This document shows positions 1-10,812 of a stretch of DNA of 64,000 nt, piece by piece; positions within the stretch are counted from its first letter, which is position 1, and each line of letters begins with the position of its first letter. Source of the stretch: Dactylis glomerata (taxonomy: Eukaryota; Streptophyta; Magnoliopsida; Poales; Poaceae); contig QXEO01001035.1 in assembly GCA_007115705.1 (NCBI GenBank), positions 1-64,000 of the forward strand. The letters are read 5' to 3'. The notes under the pieces were generated by a model that saw only the letters and a program-made list of their open reading frames with translations, was not told where the DNA came from and did no database searches. A program made the translations under genes and the position numbers.

Positions 1-342
1 AAATCTGTAAAGACTGTACCCCTCTCATTTCCTCATGGCAATGTTTGGTTTTAATGTAATTAATTTTTTGAAGTCTTAGAAGGTGCAGGAATTTTCAGTA
101 GTGAAAATTCTTCAATCTCGTAATAGGTGTCCGAGACATCTATACAATTGCGCATCATCAGGCAATAAAAAAATGAGACTGAAGTTAGAAGGTCAAATGT
201 AGCTTCTGAAAATAGTGCAATCATGAACTAGAAAGTACTTGAAACAGATTAACAACCAGTCAAGAGCCCAGACGGTAAGTTGAGACAGTTGCAAGTGTCT
301 ACAAGCTAAAGATCTGATGAACAAAACAATGCTGAAGTTTAC

Positions 343-1938
343 CTTCCTTTTCACATGGTTGAGATGCATAGCTTAGATTGCACCCACGACGTAGGCCAGC
401 CTGTAAAGTTTGATCTGAAGATCGCACAAAGTTCATCAGTTTAAACAAAACAGTGCAGTAATCAAAACTTTTTTTCAAACAACCAAAAGGCGGAGTATAA
501 ACAGCATTCTCCATGCAAATAATACAAGATAGACATGAAGAGCAGAGGCTAGTTTTACCAAGGAAATTCACCAACAATTTCAGTGCGTGATCACGCGACT
601 CTGCCAAATAATTGAAAGCACCGTTAGTAACTAGCTACTCCGCACTAGTGTGAAATCAAAAAAAGACCTAGCTAGGTTGCTTAATCATAGATGTTCCTGA
701 AGGAGATATCATACCGACACACGAGTTCCCATGGAGGCTGGAGTGATGCTGACTGCAAAGGCAAGGAATCAATTAATTTGTGCTGTCAAAGAATTGAGGA
801 GAGATTTTATTAAATCGTCTGGAGATAACTAACTGTATATCTCTTCAGGGCCATGAGGATAGCCTCTGTGTCTCGCTTCTGGAGACCTTGTTTCTTCTTC
901 ACCACGCGATGCCGCCTCCAGTGCAAACTATGAAAGGTTACAGGGAGGGCAAAAGTGAAATAAACACCTATACTCAAGTGTGCGCTTTCACATTGATTGC
1001 ATATGTACCATTCAAGTATGGAAAGGTTGGAACTTGGAAGGATGAATTACCCGGACCCAATGGGAAGTACATGCTGTGGCCTCATGTAGCGTACGGACGG
1101 CAATGGCATGGAGCGTCTCAGCTCTGGAGTAGTGACAGCCAAAATGTAGACTACGAACACTGCGTGCGCCCTCACTTTGTTCCAATCATAGGTGGCCACG
1201 AGCTGGTGGGGCTCTGAGGCGAGTATGGTGTAGGCGAGGTGACGGAACCTGAGCTCGGCATGGCTGGAGCACCACCGGTCGTTTGCGTATTGCTTGTCCA
1301 GGGACTTCTCCTTTATGCCGGCGACGGCGTTGGCGAAGCGGGAGTGCATCAAGAGGAAGTTATGGAAGATCTGGGCGTCGCGGGTCCACTCGTGATTGTC
1401 GGTGAGCGGCGGCAGGTAGGTGTGGAGGTACGCGAGGGCTTCAGCCCACCGGCCCTGCTTCACCAGCCCCTGTATCTGCCGCAAGCTGAAGAGCACCGGC
1501 CTCTCGTCGTTCAGCCTGCAGCGGTTGATCAATCGATGTAAACCAACATGCGTGCGTGCGTGCGTGCGTGCGTGCTGGAAGGAACCCAATTTCACAGAAA
1601 AGTATCATCGATCTCAATTTCTCAAGAGAAAAAACATATACGTACGCATCGAAGGCGCTGTAGAGCCTTCGGTTCCACAGGAAGGAGAGGAGGCGCCGCT
1701 CACGGAGCCGCTTCACACAGGGATACTCCGCCGTACTACGTGTGCGCTTGACGGCGTGCATGCCCTTGCCGGAGAACACGATGGATTCCTCGCCCTTTGA
1801 AGCGTCCTCCTCGTCGTTGCCGTTGGCCACGACGGTGGCCTCGCCCACGCAGACTTCCTCCTCGCCATCGCCGGAGGCGTCGTCTACGCAGGCGTCTACC
1901 TCGCCATTGCCGGCGAACATGACGGAGTGACTCATCAC
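343..1938 (-). CDS. CTLH-like domain protein gene, 5' exons, continues off the window
   Basis: I propose five exons on the minus strand: 1938-1646, 1515-1051, 752-715, 600-559 and 414-343. All introns have GT-AG ends and the reading phase carries through each junction. Exon 1 encodes an acidic N-terminus and ends in a LisH/CTLH-like stretch (LLSFLWNRRLYSAFDA). Exon 2 continues with a CTLH-like helix (LVKQGRWAEALAYL) followed by about 100 residues of mostly helical protein. CTLH domains are protein-interaction modules, for example in GID/CTLH ubiquitin ligases and Topless-like proteins. The family assignment rests on motif resemblance only and I do not recognise the specific gene. Later exons would lie left of position 1; their counterparts on the other arm are at 29697-30985. 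Exon 2 could also read through to a stop at 1047. Confidence 0.55.
1548..1576. repeat. Tetranucleotide repeat in intron
   Basis: About six units of TGCG/CGTG lie in intron 1 of the CTLH-like gene. The right arm has a diverged version and also lacks the end of exon 1 nearby, so this simple repeat may have promoted local instability. Confidence 0.6.
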
Positions 1939-2095
1939 GCCCAGGCAAAGTCGGCGATTTGGATGGAGTTGGACTTCCGATTGGATTTTGGATGGGGACT
2001 ATGCGGGGGTGGGGGATTATATTGGGAGCCGCGGCTCGCTTCTCTCCATACTCTCGCTTCTCTCGATACTCTCTCCCCCCATCGGGAGGAGGTGT

Positions 2096-2457
2096 TTTGG
2101 CTCATAGGCACCCATTATGAAAAATACATTTCAAATCCATTTTAAAATGTCAAAAAAATTAGACAAATTTTTTTTAGTGTACATCTGAACAATTTATGTC
2201 CACCCACAAAGTTTTGCAATGAAAAGACATTTTTTGTGGCATGTATAAAAAAGACAAAAAATGGTCACGTAAATAACAATGTTGGAGCACTGAAATTTAT
2301 CTTTTTTACAGAGACTACAAAAAATGTCGTTTTCTCACGAAACTTTATGAATGAACATAAAATGTCTAGATGTATATCAAGATATTTTTTTCGAATTTTT
2401 CAAACATTTTGAAATATATTTTTTGGTAATAGGTGCATCTACACCCGTGAGCCAAAG
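2096..2457. mobile_element. Left-arm-only MITE-like insertion
   Basis: This AT-rich 360 bp block starts with TTTGGCTCA and ends with its complement TGAGCCAAA; GGCACC and GGTGC motifs lie just inside the ends. The right arm lacks it between the corresponding flanks (about 27.28 kb). It therefore inserted after the duplication or was lost from the right arm. The superfamily is not clear. Confidence 0.5.
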
Positions 2458-2562
2458 CGGATCCCCCCCCCTCCCCCTCTCCCCCCATCGGTCCTTCTCC
2501 GCGAAAAGAGACTATATGCCACGAGTGCGGCACATAGCACCTTCCGCGAGCGCAGCCCTTTT

Positions 2563-2775
2563 ACGGCCCAAACTCTCCAACGTTCTTATCACGGCCCATA
2601 GTTCACAGTAAAGTTGCATGTAACGGTAGTATCAGTCGGTTCTAAAAAAAATGTAACGGTATCAGTCTAGTTTGGTTACTGTATGAACTAGTGAAGGGGA
2701 CTTGTCACGGCCCAAACTCTCCAACGTTCTTATCACGGCCCAAACTCTCCAACGTTCTTATCACGGCCCATAGTC
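2563..2775. repeat. Short direct repeats of about 28 bp
   Basis: The motif CACGGCCCAAACTCTCC followed by AACGTTCTTAT occurs near 2563, 2706 and 2734; the last two copies are in tandem. The stretch 2.5-3.0 kb lies between the two genes and otherwise shows nothing I can name. It has no close counterpart in the right arm. Confidence 0.6.
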
Positions 2776-3034
2776 CACATGTACTTGCAACTCGTGAAGG
2801 GGAAAAATTGGCACTAAGTGACAATATTATCTACACATATGAAAAACAGCATATTCCAAAGGTAATCTTAGTTTGGTTACTGTATGAACTAGTCGCGGTC
2901 ATCACATACTAAGAACCATCAAATATTCAAATTACATATACACAGGTGCATCTACATGATTAGTTAGTAACAGTATATCTAGATGACTAAAATTTCTAGC
3001 TTACATAATTCAAAGCAATAATTATTAGTATTAC

Positions 3035-3170
3035 AGAGATGATATATAATCGATCAATTTATCTATGGCCAAGAAACACGACCAAATTTTTTGAAACATG
3101 ATGCTACTATCTTATTAAGTTCTCCTGCTCTCTCTTTCATCACCTCGCCCTCCTTCATATTCCTGATGAT
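3035..3170 (-). repeat. Duplicated copy of the UGT 3' end
   Basis: This stretch repeats, with differences, the last coding part and 3' flank of the UGT that lies immediately upstream on the minus strand (about 3175-3310). It includes the sequence for the basic Lys-rich tail and the final Ile-His-His segment. It is a partial tandem duplication and non-functional by itself. The right arm carries the same duplication near 26045-26180, so it predates the inverted duplication. Confidence 0.7.
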
Positions 3171-4738
3171 TACATAGATGATATATGATGGATCAATTTA
3201 TCTATGGCCAACAAAGACGATCCACCAATTTCCAAACATGATGCTACTTTCTTCTTAAGTTCTCTCGCTCTCTCTTTCATCACCTCGCCCTCACTCTCTT
3301 GCATCATCTTCCTGATGGCCTTCTCGATCTTGTTTCTCTCTAACTCGCCGTCGAGCCCAAACCCTGCACCCCACACCATCTCAATGTACCTTGTATTCAT
3401 CATTTGGTCCGCGAACTGAGGCCTGCAGATCATCGGGACACCTTCACCAATACTCTCCAGCGTCGAATTCCATCCGCTGTGGGTCCAGAACCCACCGACT
3501 GCAGGGTGGGCCAGCACCTCCTGCTGAGGGGCCCAACGGACCACCTTGCCCCTAGCCTCCAGCGCGTGACCAAACCCATCTGGTAGGTCAGGTCCGTCCA
3601 ATCCCTTGACCAGGTCCTGTCGGACGACCCATAGAAAAGGCTGCCCGCTATTGGCCAACCCCCAAGCGACCTCCGAGAGCTCGCCAGAATCCATGGTGGC
3701 GAGGCTTCCAAAGCTCACATACAACACGGACCCGGTGGCCTGCGAATCCAGCCACTCGATGCAGCTGCGGTCCTCGCATAGCAGGCTGCTCCCCGTGCTC
3801 CTAGGGGAGAGCTTGTGAAGCGGGCCGGCCGCGAGCACAACTGGAATGTCTAGCTCGCCGCGGATCCTGTCGAGCTCGTCGGTCTCCAGAGCGTCGAATG
3901 TGTTGATCACGAGGCCGGAGGAGTTTCTTACCGTTTCGGTGGCTCTGGCCAGACATGTGCGCAACATTTCGTGGTTGCTGCTGGTCGAGAGGAACAGGTC
4001 CATTACACGGAGGGGTGGCAGCTCCTTCACCGGCGTGTAGAGCTGCGATTCTGAATTTAGAGAGATACGTATATTCAACATCTTGATGAAATTAACTGAG
4101 CAGCAAAAAATCTGTGTAAAAGGTTATACAGATCGTGGATCGCAATCGTACCATAATTTTTTTTTGAGATCTATCTTAGCATACTTAGTAACGAGAAGTG
4201 TGTATATGTTGATTTAGTGACTAACTGACGTACCTTTGGGTGGTAGATACCCCTTTTGGTGGAGCATGGGAAAGGCGAGGAAGCAGCTGAAGCAGGCCGC
4301 GCTGCCGGTGCGCAGCACCAACGTGGGCAGCCCGAGCGCCGCGGCCGCCTTCTGCGCAGCGTGGAGGTTGGCGTCTATGAACATGCACGCGACGCGGGGC
4401 TGCGTCTCGTCCGCGAGCACGGAAGCGAGGGCGTCGCGGACGGCGCCCGAGGCCTCCATGCCGGCGTTCATGGCGAGCATGATGGAGAAGATGTTCCCCG
4501 ACGCGGCGACGTCGGCGGGGATGCCGTCGGGCACGGCGACGAAGGTGAACTCCGGGTGGAGCGCGGGGTCGAGCGCGTTGAAGTGGGTGTGGAGGACGGT
4601 GACGGCGAGGCCGCGGCTGTGGAGGACGTCGGCCAGCTGCATCATCGGGTTGATGGTGCCCTGGAACGCGAGAGGGAACAACAACACCCGGCGCCCATCT
4701 GGTCGCCGGCCCTCGCCATTGTGGACAATACTGGACAT
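3170..4738 (-). CDS. UDP-glycosyltransferase, family 1 (BX8/BX9-UGT76-like)
   Basis: The gene has two exons, 4738-4234 and 4050-3170, joined by a GT-AG phase-1 intron, giving 461 codons. Family members transfer sugar, usually glucose, from UDP-sugar to small acceptors in the cytosol. The N-terminal half begins with a beta strand and FQGTINPMMQL (residues 25-35). The C-terminal half holds a full 44-residue PSPG donor box that starts WAPQQEVLAHP, contains THSGWNS and ends ADQ; the final Gln favours UDP-glucose. The Asp of the usual His-Asp pair is present (D122), but residue 28 is Thr where the family has the catalytic His. The intron position and the sequence around KGYLPPKE resemble the maize DIMBOA glucosyltransferases. 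The acceptor cannot be deduced. The start is the first ATG of the long frame. The gene is transcribed away from the centre of the inverted duplication. Confidence 0.85.
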
Positions 4739-4827
4739 TTCTCTCAGTGCTCACTGCTCAGAGATCTGATCCTAGCAATAGCGGTAATAACAATTTGAAC
4801 CGTGCAGCCTTCTGTCAAAAATGCGCT

Positions 4828-4836
4828 CTCATATAG
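4828..4836 (-). promoter_or_regulatory. Putative TATA box of the UGT gene
   Basis: A CTATATGAG sequence on the minus strand lies about 90 bases upstream of the UGT start codon, a normal distance for a plant TATA box with a short leader. The right arm has the same motif at about 24385-24393. Confidence 0.4.
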
Positions 4837-5010
4837 CTGAGGAGGTTAGGGTTGGCCGCGAATCACGCACTTATTCAAAACTCCTATTGCTGCGTCCAAT
4901 GTACGCGCCTGTTTATTTAACTCGGTAGTCGTCCGGTGAAGTCAGGATTCACATGTGTTACCACGTGTAGCAAGCGTGGTAGGAATCTCAAAGTACTAGT
5001 ACCTCGTATA

Positions 5011-5324
5011 CTCCCTCCGTCCTGTTTTTAGGGCATAATTCACATATCTCTTGGTCTTAGGTGATCTGTGATTGGTGGTGAGATTTGGCTCTTTGTTTTT
5101 ATTTTAAGACCTATTAATTTTTAAGGAAATACATGCATTTGTTGTTTGTCCTAGAAAATACAAAAAAAACGTCCATGCAAAGCTGTGTTCACACGTCGCT
5201 TGCACAAAAAATATTCATGCAAAGCCGCTAATTAAACACCTTAAATACTAATACGCCTAAAGATAAGGGTGTTTTGAGATTGCATGATTTACAAATTATG
5301 TACTTAAAACCGGGACGGATGGAG
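5011..5324. mobile_element. Stowaway-like MITE, left arm copy
   Basis: The ends are CTCCCTCCGTCC and its near complement GGACGGATGGAG, flanked by TA on both sides, as expected for Tc1/mariner-derived Stowaway elements. At 314 bp it is long for the class. It lies upstream of the UGT promoter in both arms (right copy 23906-24217), so it predates the duplication. It contains no coding sequence. Confidence 0.75.
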
Positions 5325-5441
5325 TAGCACTACCTCGTATACTCATCAATGGACTGATACTTTATTTTGGTGTTAGAAGATTACTTCATTTTGTTGTCAG
5401 TCGATTGGTTTTATTTGTGAAATCAATCGATTGGGTATAAG

Positions 5442-6140
5442 TTTTTTTTTTAAACAGAGGTAGGTGCCACCAAATTTTTATTCAGCTCAAATGCAGTTTA
5501 CATCGTGCAGTACAATGCCCTGAAAAAATAAATTTTGTAGAGAAAAAACTACATGACAGCTGCAAAGAGAATGAGCTAAATTAGAACAACTAAATATTAT
5601 TTAGATGCCTCATGAACACAATTATGAGCAACTCCATTAATTTCTCTTTTGGTGTGGTAGATTCTGGGCTGCATCTCTCTCGATTCCTGTTTGTACTTTC
5701 CAATATCTCTTATGTCCTAGCAGATCTGAGTGTCTGAAGAACTTACTGCCGCCGCAGCTTTTGCAAGAGACAGGTGTGAGAAAGGTGATTTGATTGACCT
5801 GAATTAGTTCAACAATTTTTACTGCAAGCAGTAGTCCCAGTGCTTCAGCATAGAGAGGAGAAGGCATCCTGCCAGCAGATGCCTAAAGGAGAATTGTTGC
5901 TTTAAACTGTCTTGTTGAATCTGGTAGCATGCAGTTTCCCTTCCAATTGAACTAGAACCCTTTCTTGATTTGCAAGCCGCATCAGAGAAACTTTTGTTAT
6001 CCTGCACTTGTAGATCGGTTCTGAGTGTCTTCCCTTGCTTAGTAGGTAAGTTGTTTCCATGTGCTTCAAGGACCTACTGCTTGTTTCCTGCGCCTGCAAA
6101 ATATCCAACTTCTCGAGATTTTGATTAATTGCATTTGCCA
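5442..6140 (-). pseudogene. LINE 3' fragment with RNase H-like remnant, left arm
   Basis: On the minus strand this piece encodes broken parts of an RVT_3/RNase H-like domain: SPLYAEALGLLLAVK near 5860-5800, and a later REINGVAHNCVHEA segment like the C-terminal helix of that fold. It ends in a poly-A tail, read as T's at 5442-5451. It is probably a 5'-truncated LINE with frameshifts. The right arm copy is at 23097-23789. Confidence 0.6.
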
Positions 6141-7400
6141 TGTAATGTATTTGACTTGGGTGACAATCTGCTTTGTTGTTTTGGTTTGGATGCTAGTCGG
6201 TGTGGACTAACAATGCCAAGTGGTAACTGAGTTTATATGTATGATATCTTGTGACACAAGCTTTGACCGTTAAACGGTAAGCCATTCTTTGCATGGTGGA
6301 CGTTTTCTAGAAGCCTAAACTAAACAAAAAGATGGAAGCAAAAAGCTGATCTTCATTTCATTAGAGTATGGATAGTCAGATGGTGGATTATTGTGTCTTC
6401 ATGAAAGGACATAGATGTCGCCCAGAGGGGGGGGGGGGGGGGGATAGGCGATTTAAAACTTTTACGAGTGGCTTGACAAATGCGGAATAAAACTAACGTT
6501 TAATTTGCCAAGCATACAAAAACCTAAATAAACTAGGTTCACCTATGTGCACCAACAACTTATGCTAAACAGGATAAGCAACTACGTGATAGCAAGATAT
6601 ATATAACTTCAAGCACGAAGGCTATCACAAAGTAAATTGCATAAGTAAAGGAGCTCGGGTATAGAAATAACCGAGGCACGCGGAGACAACAATGTATCCC
6701 GAAGTTCACACCCTTGCGGGTGCTAATCTCCGTTGGAGCGGAGTGGAGGCATAAGGCTCCCCAAACACCACTATGGGACACTTGAGGGCGGTCACCGAAC
6801 CCGTACAAGCTTGGGGCAATCTCCACAACTCAATTGGAGGCTCCCAAGAATCGCCACTAAGGCACCACAAAGCTTGGGAAGATCTCCACAACTAAATTAG
6901 AGGTCCCCAAGTAATTGCCCGGAGGCACAACAAAGCTTGGGAAGATCTCCAGAACTTAATTGGAGGTCCCCAAGTAATCCACTAAGCCACTAAGCCGTCT
7001 AGGGTTCCAAGAACCCAAGAGTAATAAGCTCAATGAACTTTTCACCACCGAATCTCCAAGGATAACTCAAACCGATGCAACCGATGCAATGGCAAGAACA
7101 CACGAAGTGCTCAAATCCTTCTCTTCCAAATCCTACCAAAGCAACAAATGCTATGGAGGGATATGAGAGGAAGAACAAGGAGGAAATCCACAAAGAACTC
7201 CAAGATCTAGATCCAATAGGTTCCCCTCACTTAGAGGAGAAAGTGATTGGTGGAAATGTAGATCTAGATCTCCTCTCTCTTTTCCCTCAAAAAGATGCAA
7301 GGATCATGGAGGGAATGGAGGAGGGAGGGCAAGCTTTCAAGATCAACAATGGAGGAGAGAGAAGCCCAAAAACGTGGTTGGCTCAAGGAGGAAGAAGGAG

Positions 7401-7408
7401 TATTTATA
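7401..7408 (-). promoter_or_regulatory. TATA box of the left solo LTR
   Basis: TATAAATA on the minus strand sits in the middle of the LTR downstream of the palindrome-rich block. In the right arm copy (21822-21829) it reads TATAAGTA. Confidence 0.5.
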
Positions 7409-7439
7409 GGTGGGTGAAAATCTGGCTATTGGAAGAAGC

Positions 7440-7620
7440 TCGCGACAATGTTCGGCCGTAAGTCCGATGGCGCCGGATTTTAGACCGGCCAGTCCGGCGG
7501 CGCCGGATTTTAGACCGGACTGTCCGGCGGCCAATCCAGCGGCGCGCCGAAAAACCAAACAAAATATAGGTTTGTTGTGTGCGAGGAAAATCCGGTCTGG
7601 GGCCGGATGGTTCGGCCTGG
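7440..7620 (-). repeat. CCGGA/TCCGG palindrome cluster in solo LTR
   Basis: It contains a perfect CCGGACTGTCCGG (7515-7527) and several half sites (GCCGGATTTTAGACCGG arrangements, TCCGGTCTGGGGCCGGA). It lies upstream of the LTR TATA box. Palindrome-rich LTR segments are a known sirevirus trait. Confidence 0.6.
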
Positions 7621-8739
7621 GAAATTATTAAGAACCAGTAGGGGAGAATTTACTATGAATTTAGAGGTATGAAGCCTCTCTATATGAGGAACCGCTAAAT
7701 TCTCCAAACACCGAAAACACAACAAGTTTTCCATAGGAAATCCATTTTTGATGAACTAGAGCTTGTCATGAGAATAACCACAAGCTCTAGAACCTCACAA
7801 GGATAGAAACCAAATAACACCCAAGAACGATAATGCCAAGTATGCAAAGGTTTGAGCTCTCTCTGAAAAATACAATTAGGTTACTCACTCGAGATCTCCT
7901 CTTGATAGTATGGCTATCGATCCTAAAACCCAGTCTCCCAAACACGATGAGACCGGGAAGAAAAAAACCTATCAAGATCATACCTTTGCCTTGTGCAGTC
8001 CACTTGAGCTAGATGATGACGGTCTTGACTCCCTCAAGATGGAACACCTTTCTTGATCATGCTTGCTCACACGAACTTCATGAAGACATCTCCAAATACT
8101 CCCCATACCCCAATATGGTAGAGCCTTGCTAAGCTTCGTCTTCATGAGTCCATTGCACTAACTTGACTTTATCTTCACACATTGACTAGATCAATATTGC
8201 GCTTCATCTTCTTTCTCCATAATGATGATGCCTTGAATAACACCTTGGTCATAGAATAATCTTCTTTATTTTCAACTTCCTACAACCTTGAAACCAACAT
8301 ATGGCTCAAGCGTTGTCTACGGACAAGTCCTACAAATATAAGTCAATGCAAACATTAGTCCATAGGGATTGTCATTAATTACCAAAACCACACATGGGGG
8401 CACATGCTCTTTCACTTAAGATCAGTGGCGGAGCTAGGGGACCGGCAGGTACAACAGGAGAAAAATTATGATTAAATGTAATTTTGATAGGATTTTTAGT
8501 GAAAACTAGCCTTCTTGCCCCCCCCCCCCTAAACAAAAATCAGCATGTTTGTACCCCTTTATTCTTGAATCCTGCCTCCGCCCCTGCTTGAGATATCATA
8601 TATATGAATCAGGTGCGATGGTAGTATGACTAGAATGCACGTGGTGCTAACCATCATTTTCGGGGGAATGAAACATTTGTGATATTATATCAAAGAGGTG
8701 TACACACATGAGTTAGATGCTAAAGATAGAGGCAATAAA

Positions 8740-9652
8740 TGTAACATCCCAAGTTTTTTTTTTCAAATTTTAGAATAAAAAAAATTATTTTATTGGTGTT
8801 GATTGAAAAATCATAGGGATTTAAAACTTTTTGAGTTTAATTAAAGACTATAATACAAAAACTAATTTAAACTTTCTATTACTCCTTGAAGAGCTCTTTG
8901 AGGAAATAGAAATTCCAAAATACTATTTTGCTTTCATACAAGTTCTATGCAAGTTTATTTGCTAAGGAATTATTTTCAAAAACAATGTATAAAGTTTGCA
9001 TTACTAAAATTGAGTTTGAAAGTGAATTTCAAAATATCATAAGGTTTTATCCCTAAATTCAAAGAATTATTTTGAAAACCAAATTCTATTTGCATTGTGC
9101 AAATAAAACCATTTATGTCAAATTAGTAAAGTTTTGTTGAAAAATTAGTTTTGTCATTAAAACTTGTTTCTTACTGTTTTGTATTGTTTATGCGATTTTT
9201 AGAAAAATATAGGCATTGGTTTGAGTGGTTTTGAAAGTGTTATGCAAAAGTTACAAAAGAAAAAGAAAATCAGAAAAGAAAAAAAGAAAGAAAAAAAAGG
9301 GGGAAAGAAGAAGTGGACCGAGCAGCCCATTCCGGACCAACAGACACGGCCCACCCAGTATTTCCGAAACGTTTCCTCTTCCCCTGATATGCGGGACCCA
9401 CGGGTCAGTATTGTCTTCAATCCCCGATGGTTACTCCTGCACGATGCCGTGACTGTCGCCCTCTCCCCCATTCCTCTCGAGCCAGAAACCGCCTCCCCGA
9501 CTCTCCCATTTTTCCCTTGCTTCCCCTCGTCCATCTCCCCCATTCGTGGGGCTGCATATTCAAATGTGCAGGTTTTTCAGAGAAGGAGTAAGATGTTTAG
9601 CATCTCGAGTCTACATTCCAACATGACTGCCTGTGGCGCATGGTGAAGATGT
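8740..9652 (+). mobile_element. Truncated Gypsy LTR, plus orientation
   Basis: It begins TGTAACATCCCAAG and is the reverse complement of about the first 905 bases of the complete LTR at 9660-10812. It stops near 9652, before the LTR 3' end. Together the two form a near-perfect fold-back with a 250-base loop. Its outer part (8740-9481) is shared with the right arm; the rest is not. Confidence 0.8.
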
Positions 9653-9659
9653 AGGATTT

Positions 9660-10812
9660 TGTAACGCCCCACCTTTGGATTAAGGTGGAACACCTATGTT
9701 AAGTGCTATTCCCTGGATCACTGATAGCACCACAGAACAAAATAAAGTATTCATTGCATAGTATCAAGATTACAACGTGGATCCAGATACATAAGTCTTC
9801 AAAACTTACAAACCAGCTTAGTCACATGGACTACCTCAAGGGACAGAGTTCAACACATCACAAACACAGTAGAAACTAAGATAGCAGTGAGCCTCCATCT
9901 TCACCATGCGCCACAGGCAGTCATGTTGGAATGTAGACTCGAGATCCTAAACATCTTACTCCTTCTCTGAAAAACCTGCACATTTGAATATGCAGCCCCA
10001 CGAATGGGGACGATGGACAAGGGGAAGCAGGGGAAAAAGAGGGAGAGTCGGGGAGGCGGTTTCTGGCTCGAGAGGAATGGGGGAGAGGGCGACGGTCACG
10101 GTATCATGCAGGAGTAACCGTCGGGGATTGAAGACAATACTGACCCATGGGTCCTGCTTGTCAGGGGGAAGAGGAAAACATTTCGGAAATACTGGGTGGG
10201 CCGTGTCTATTGGGCCGGAATGGGCTGCTCGGTCCACTTCTTCTTTCCCCCTTTTTTTTCTTTCTATTTTTTCTTTTCTGATTTTCTTTTTCTTTTGTAA
10301 CTTTTGCATAACACTTTCAAAACCACTCAAACCAATGTCTATATTTTTCTAAAATTCACATAAACAATATAAAAACAGTAAGAAACAAGTTTTAATGACA
10401 AAACTAATTTTTCAACAAAACTTTACTAATTTGACATAAATGGTTTTATTTGCACAATGCAAATAGAATTTGGGTTTTCAAAATAATTCTTTGAATTCAG
10501 GGATAAAACCTTATGATATTTTGAAATTCACTTTCAAACTCAATTTTAGTAATGCAAACTTTATACATTGTTTTTGAAAATAATTCCTTAGGAAATAAAC
10601 TTGCATAGAACTTGTATAAAAGCAAAATAGTATTTTGGAATTTCTATTTCCTCAAAGAGCTCTTCAAGGAGTAATAGAAAGTTTAAATTAGTTTTTGTAT
10701 TAGATTCTTTAATTAAACTCAAAAAGTTTTAAATCCCTATGATTTTTCAATCAACACCAATAAAATAATTTTTTTATTCTAAAATTTGAAAAAAAAAACT
10801 TGGGATGTTACA
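9660..10812 (-). mobile_element. Gypsy (chromovirus-like) 3' LTR
   Basis: Read on the minus strand it starts TGTAACATCCC at 10812 and ends GGGGCGTTACA at 9660, so the LTR termini are TGTAAC/GTTACA. A purine tract (TTTTAAGGGTGGTAG) immediately upstream on the minus strand (10813-10832) marks it as the 3' LTR. The purine tract and the ATCTCGAGGACGAG motif before it resemble Del/Tekay-type chromoviruses, a lineage call that is inference. Confidence 0.75.

Larger units (their letters stand above)
6402..8414 (-). mobile_element. Solo LTR of sirevirus-like Copia element, left arm
   Basis: On the minus strand it starts TGAAAGAGCATG and ends GTCCTTTCA, so the ends are TGAAAG/CTTTCA inverted repeats. 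Near the 3' end is the C-tract and CTCTGGGCGACATC motif typical of grass Copia LTRs of this kind. No internal region is attached. The flanks CTTCA and CTTAA may be a 5-bp target duplication with one change. A TATAAATA box lies at 7408-7401, and a GC-rich stretch of CCGGA/TCCGG palindromes (7440-7620) lies upstream of it. Reading frames inside it are not genes. Confidence 0.75.
1..9481. repeat. Left arm of large inverted duplication
   Basis: The sequence is the reverse complement of 19760-29278. Position 1 pairs with 29278 and about 9481 pairs with 19760. Matching blocks are about 1-2100 with 27290-29278, and about 3010-9481 with 19760-26200. The stretch between them (2.1-3.0 kb) is not shared. 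The arm carries the 5' part of a CTLH-like gene, the UGT gene, a MITE, a LINE fragment, a solo LTR and part of a Gypsy LTR. Position 1 still lies inside the match, so the arm may extend beyond the window. Confidence 0.95.

Noticed and set aside
4221..4798. Arg/Pro-rich and other frames overlapping UGT exon 1, and their mirror at 24425-25002
   Set aside because: Shadow frames caused by high GC; the real frame is the UGT, supported by the intron and the PSPG box.
6428..6443. G-tract as a G-quadruplex or telomere signal
   Set aside because: It is the homopolymer at the 3' end of the sirevirus-type LTR, also seen as a C-tract in the right arm; its length differs between arms as expected for slippage.
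9199..10352. Lys-rich and Phe-rich short frames
   Set aside because: They translate the A-rich/T-rich part of the Gypsy LTR and occur in three LTR copies.
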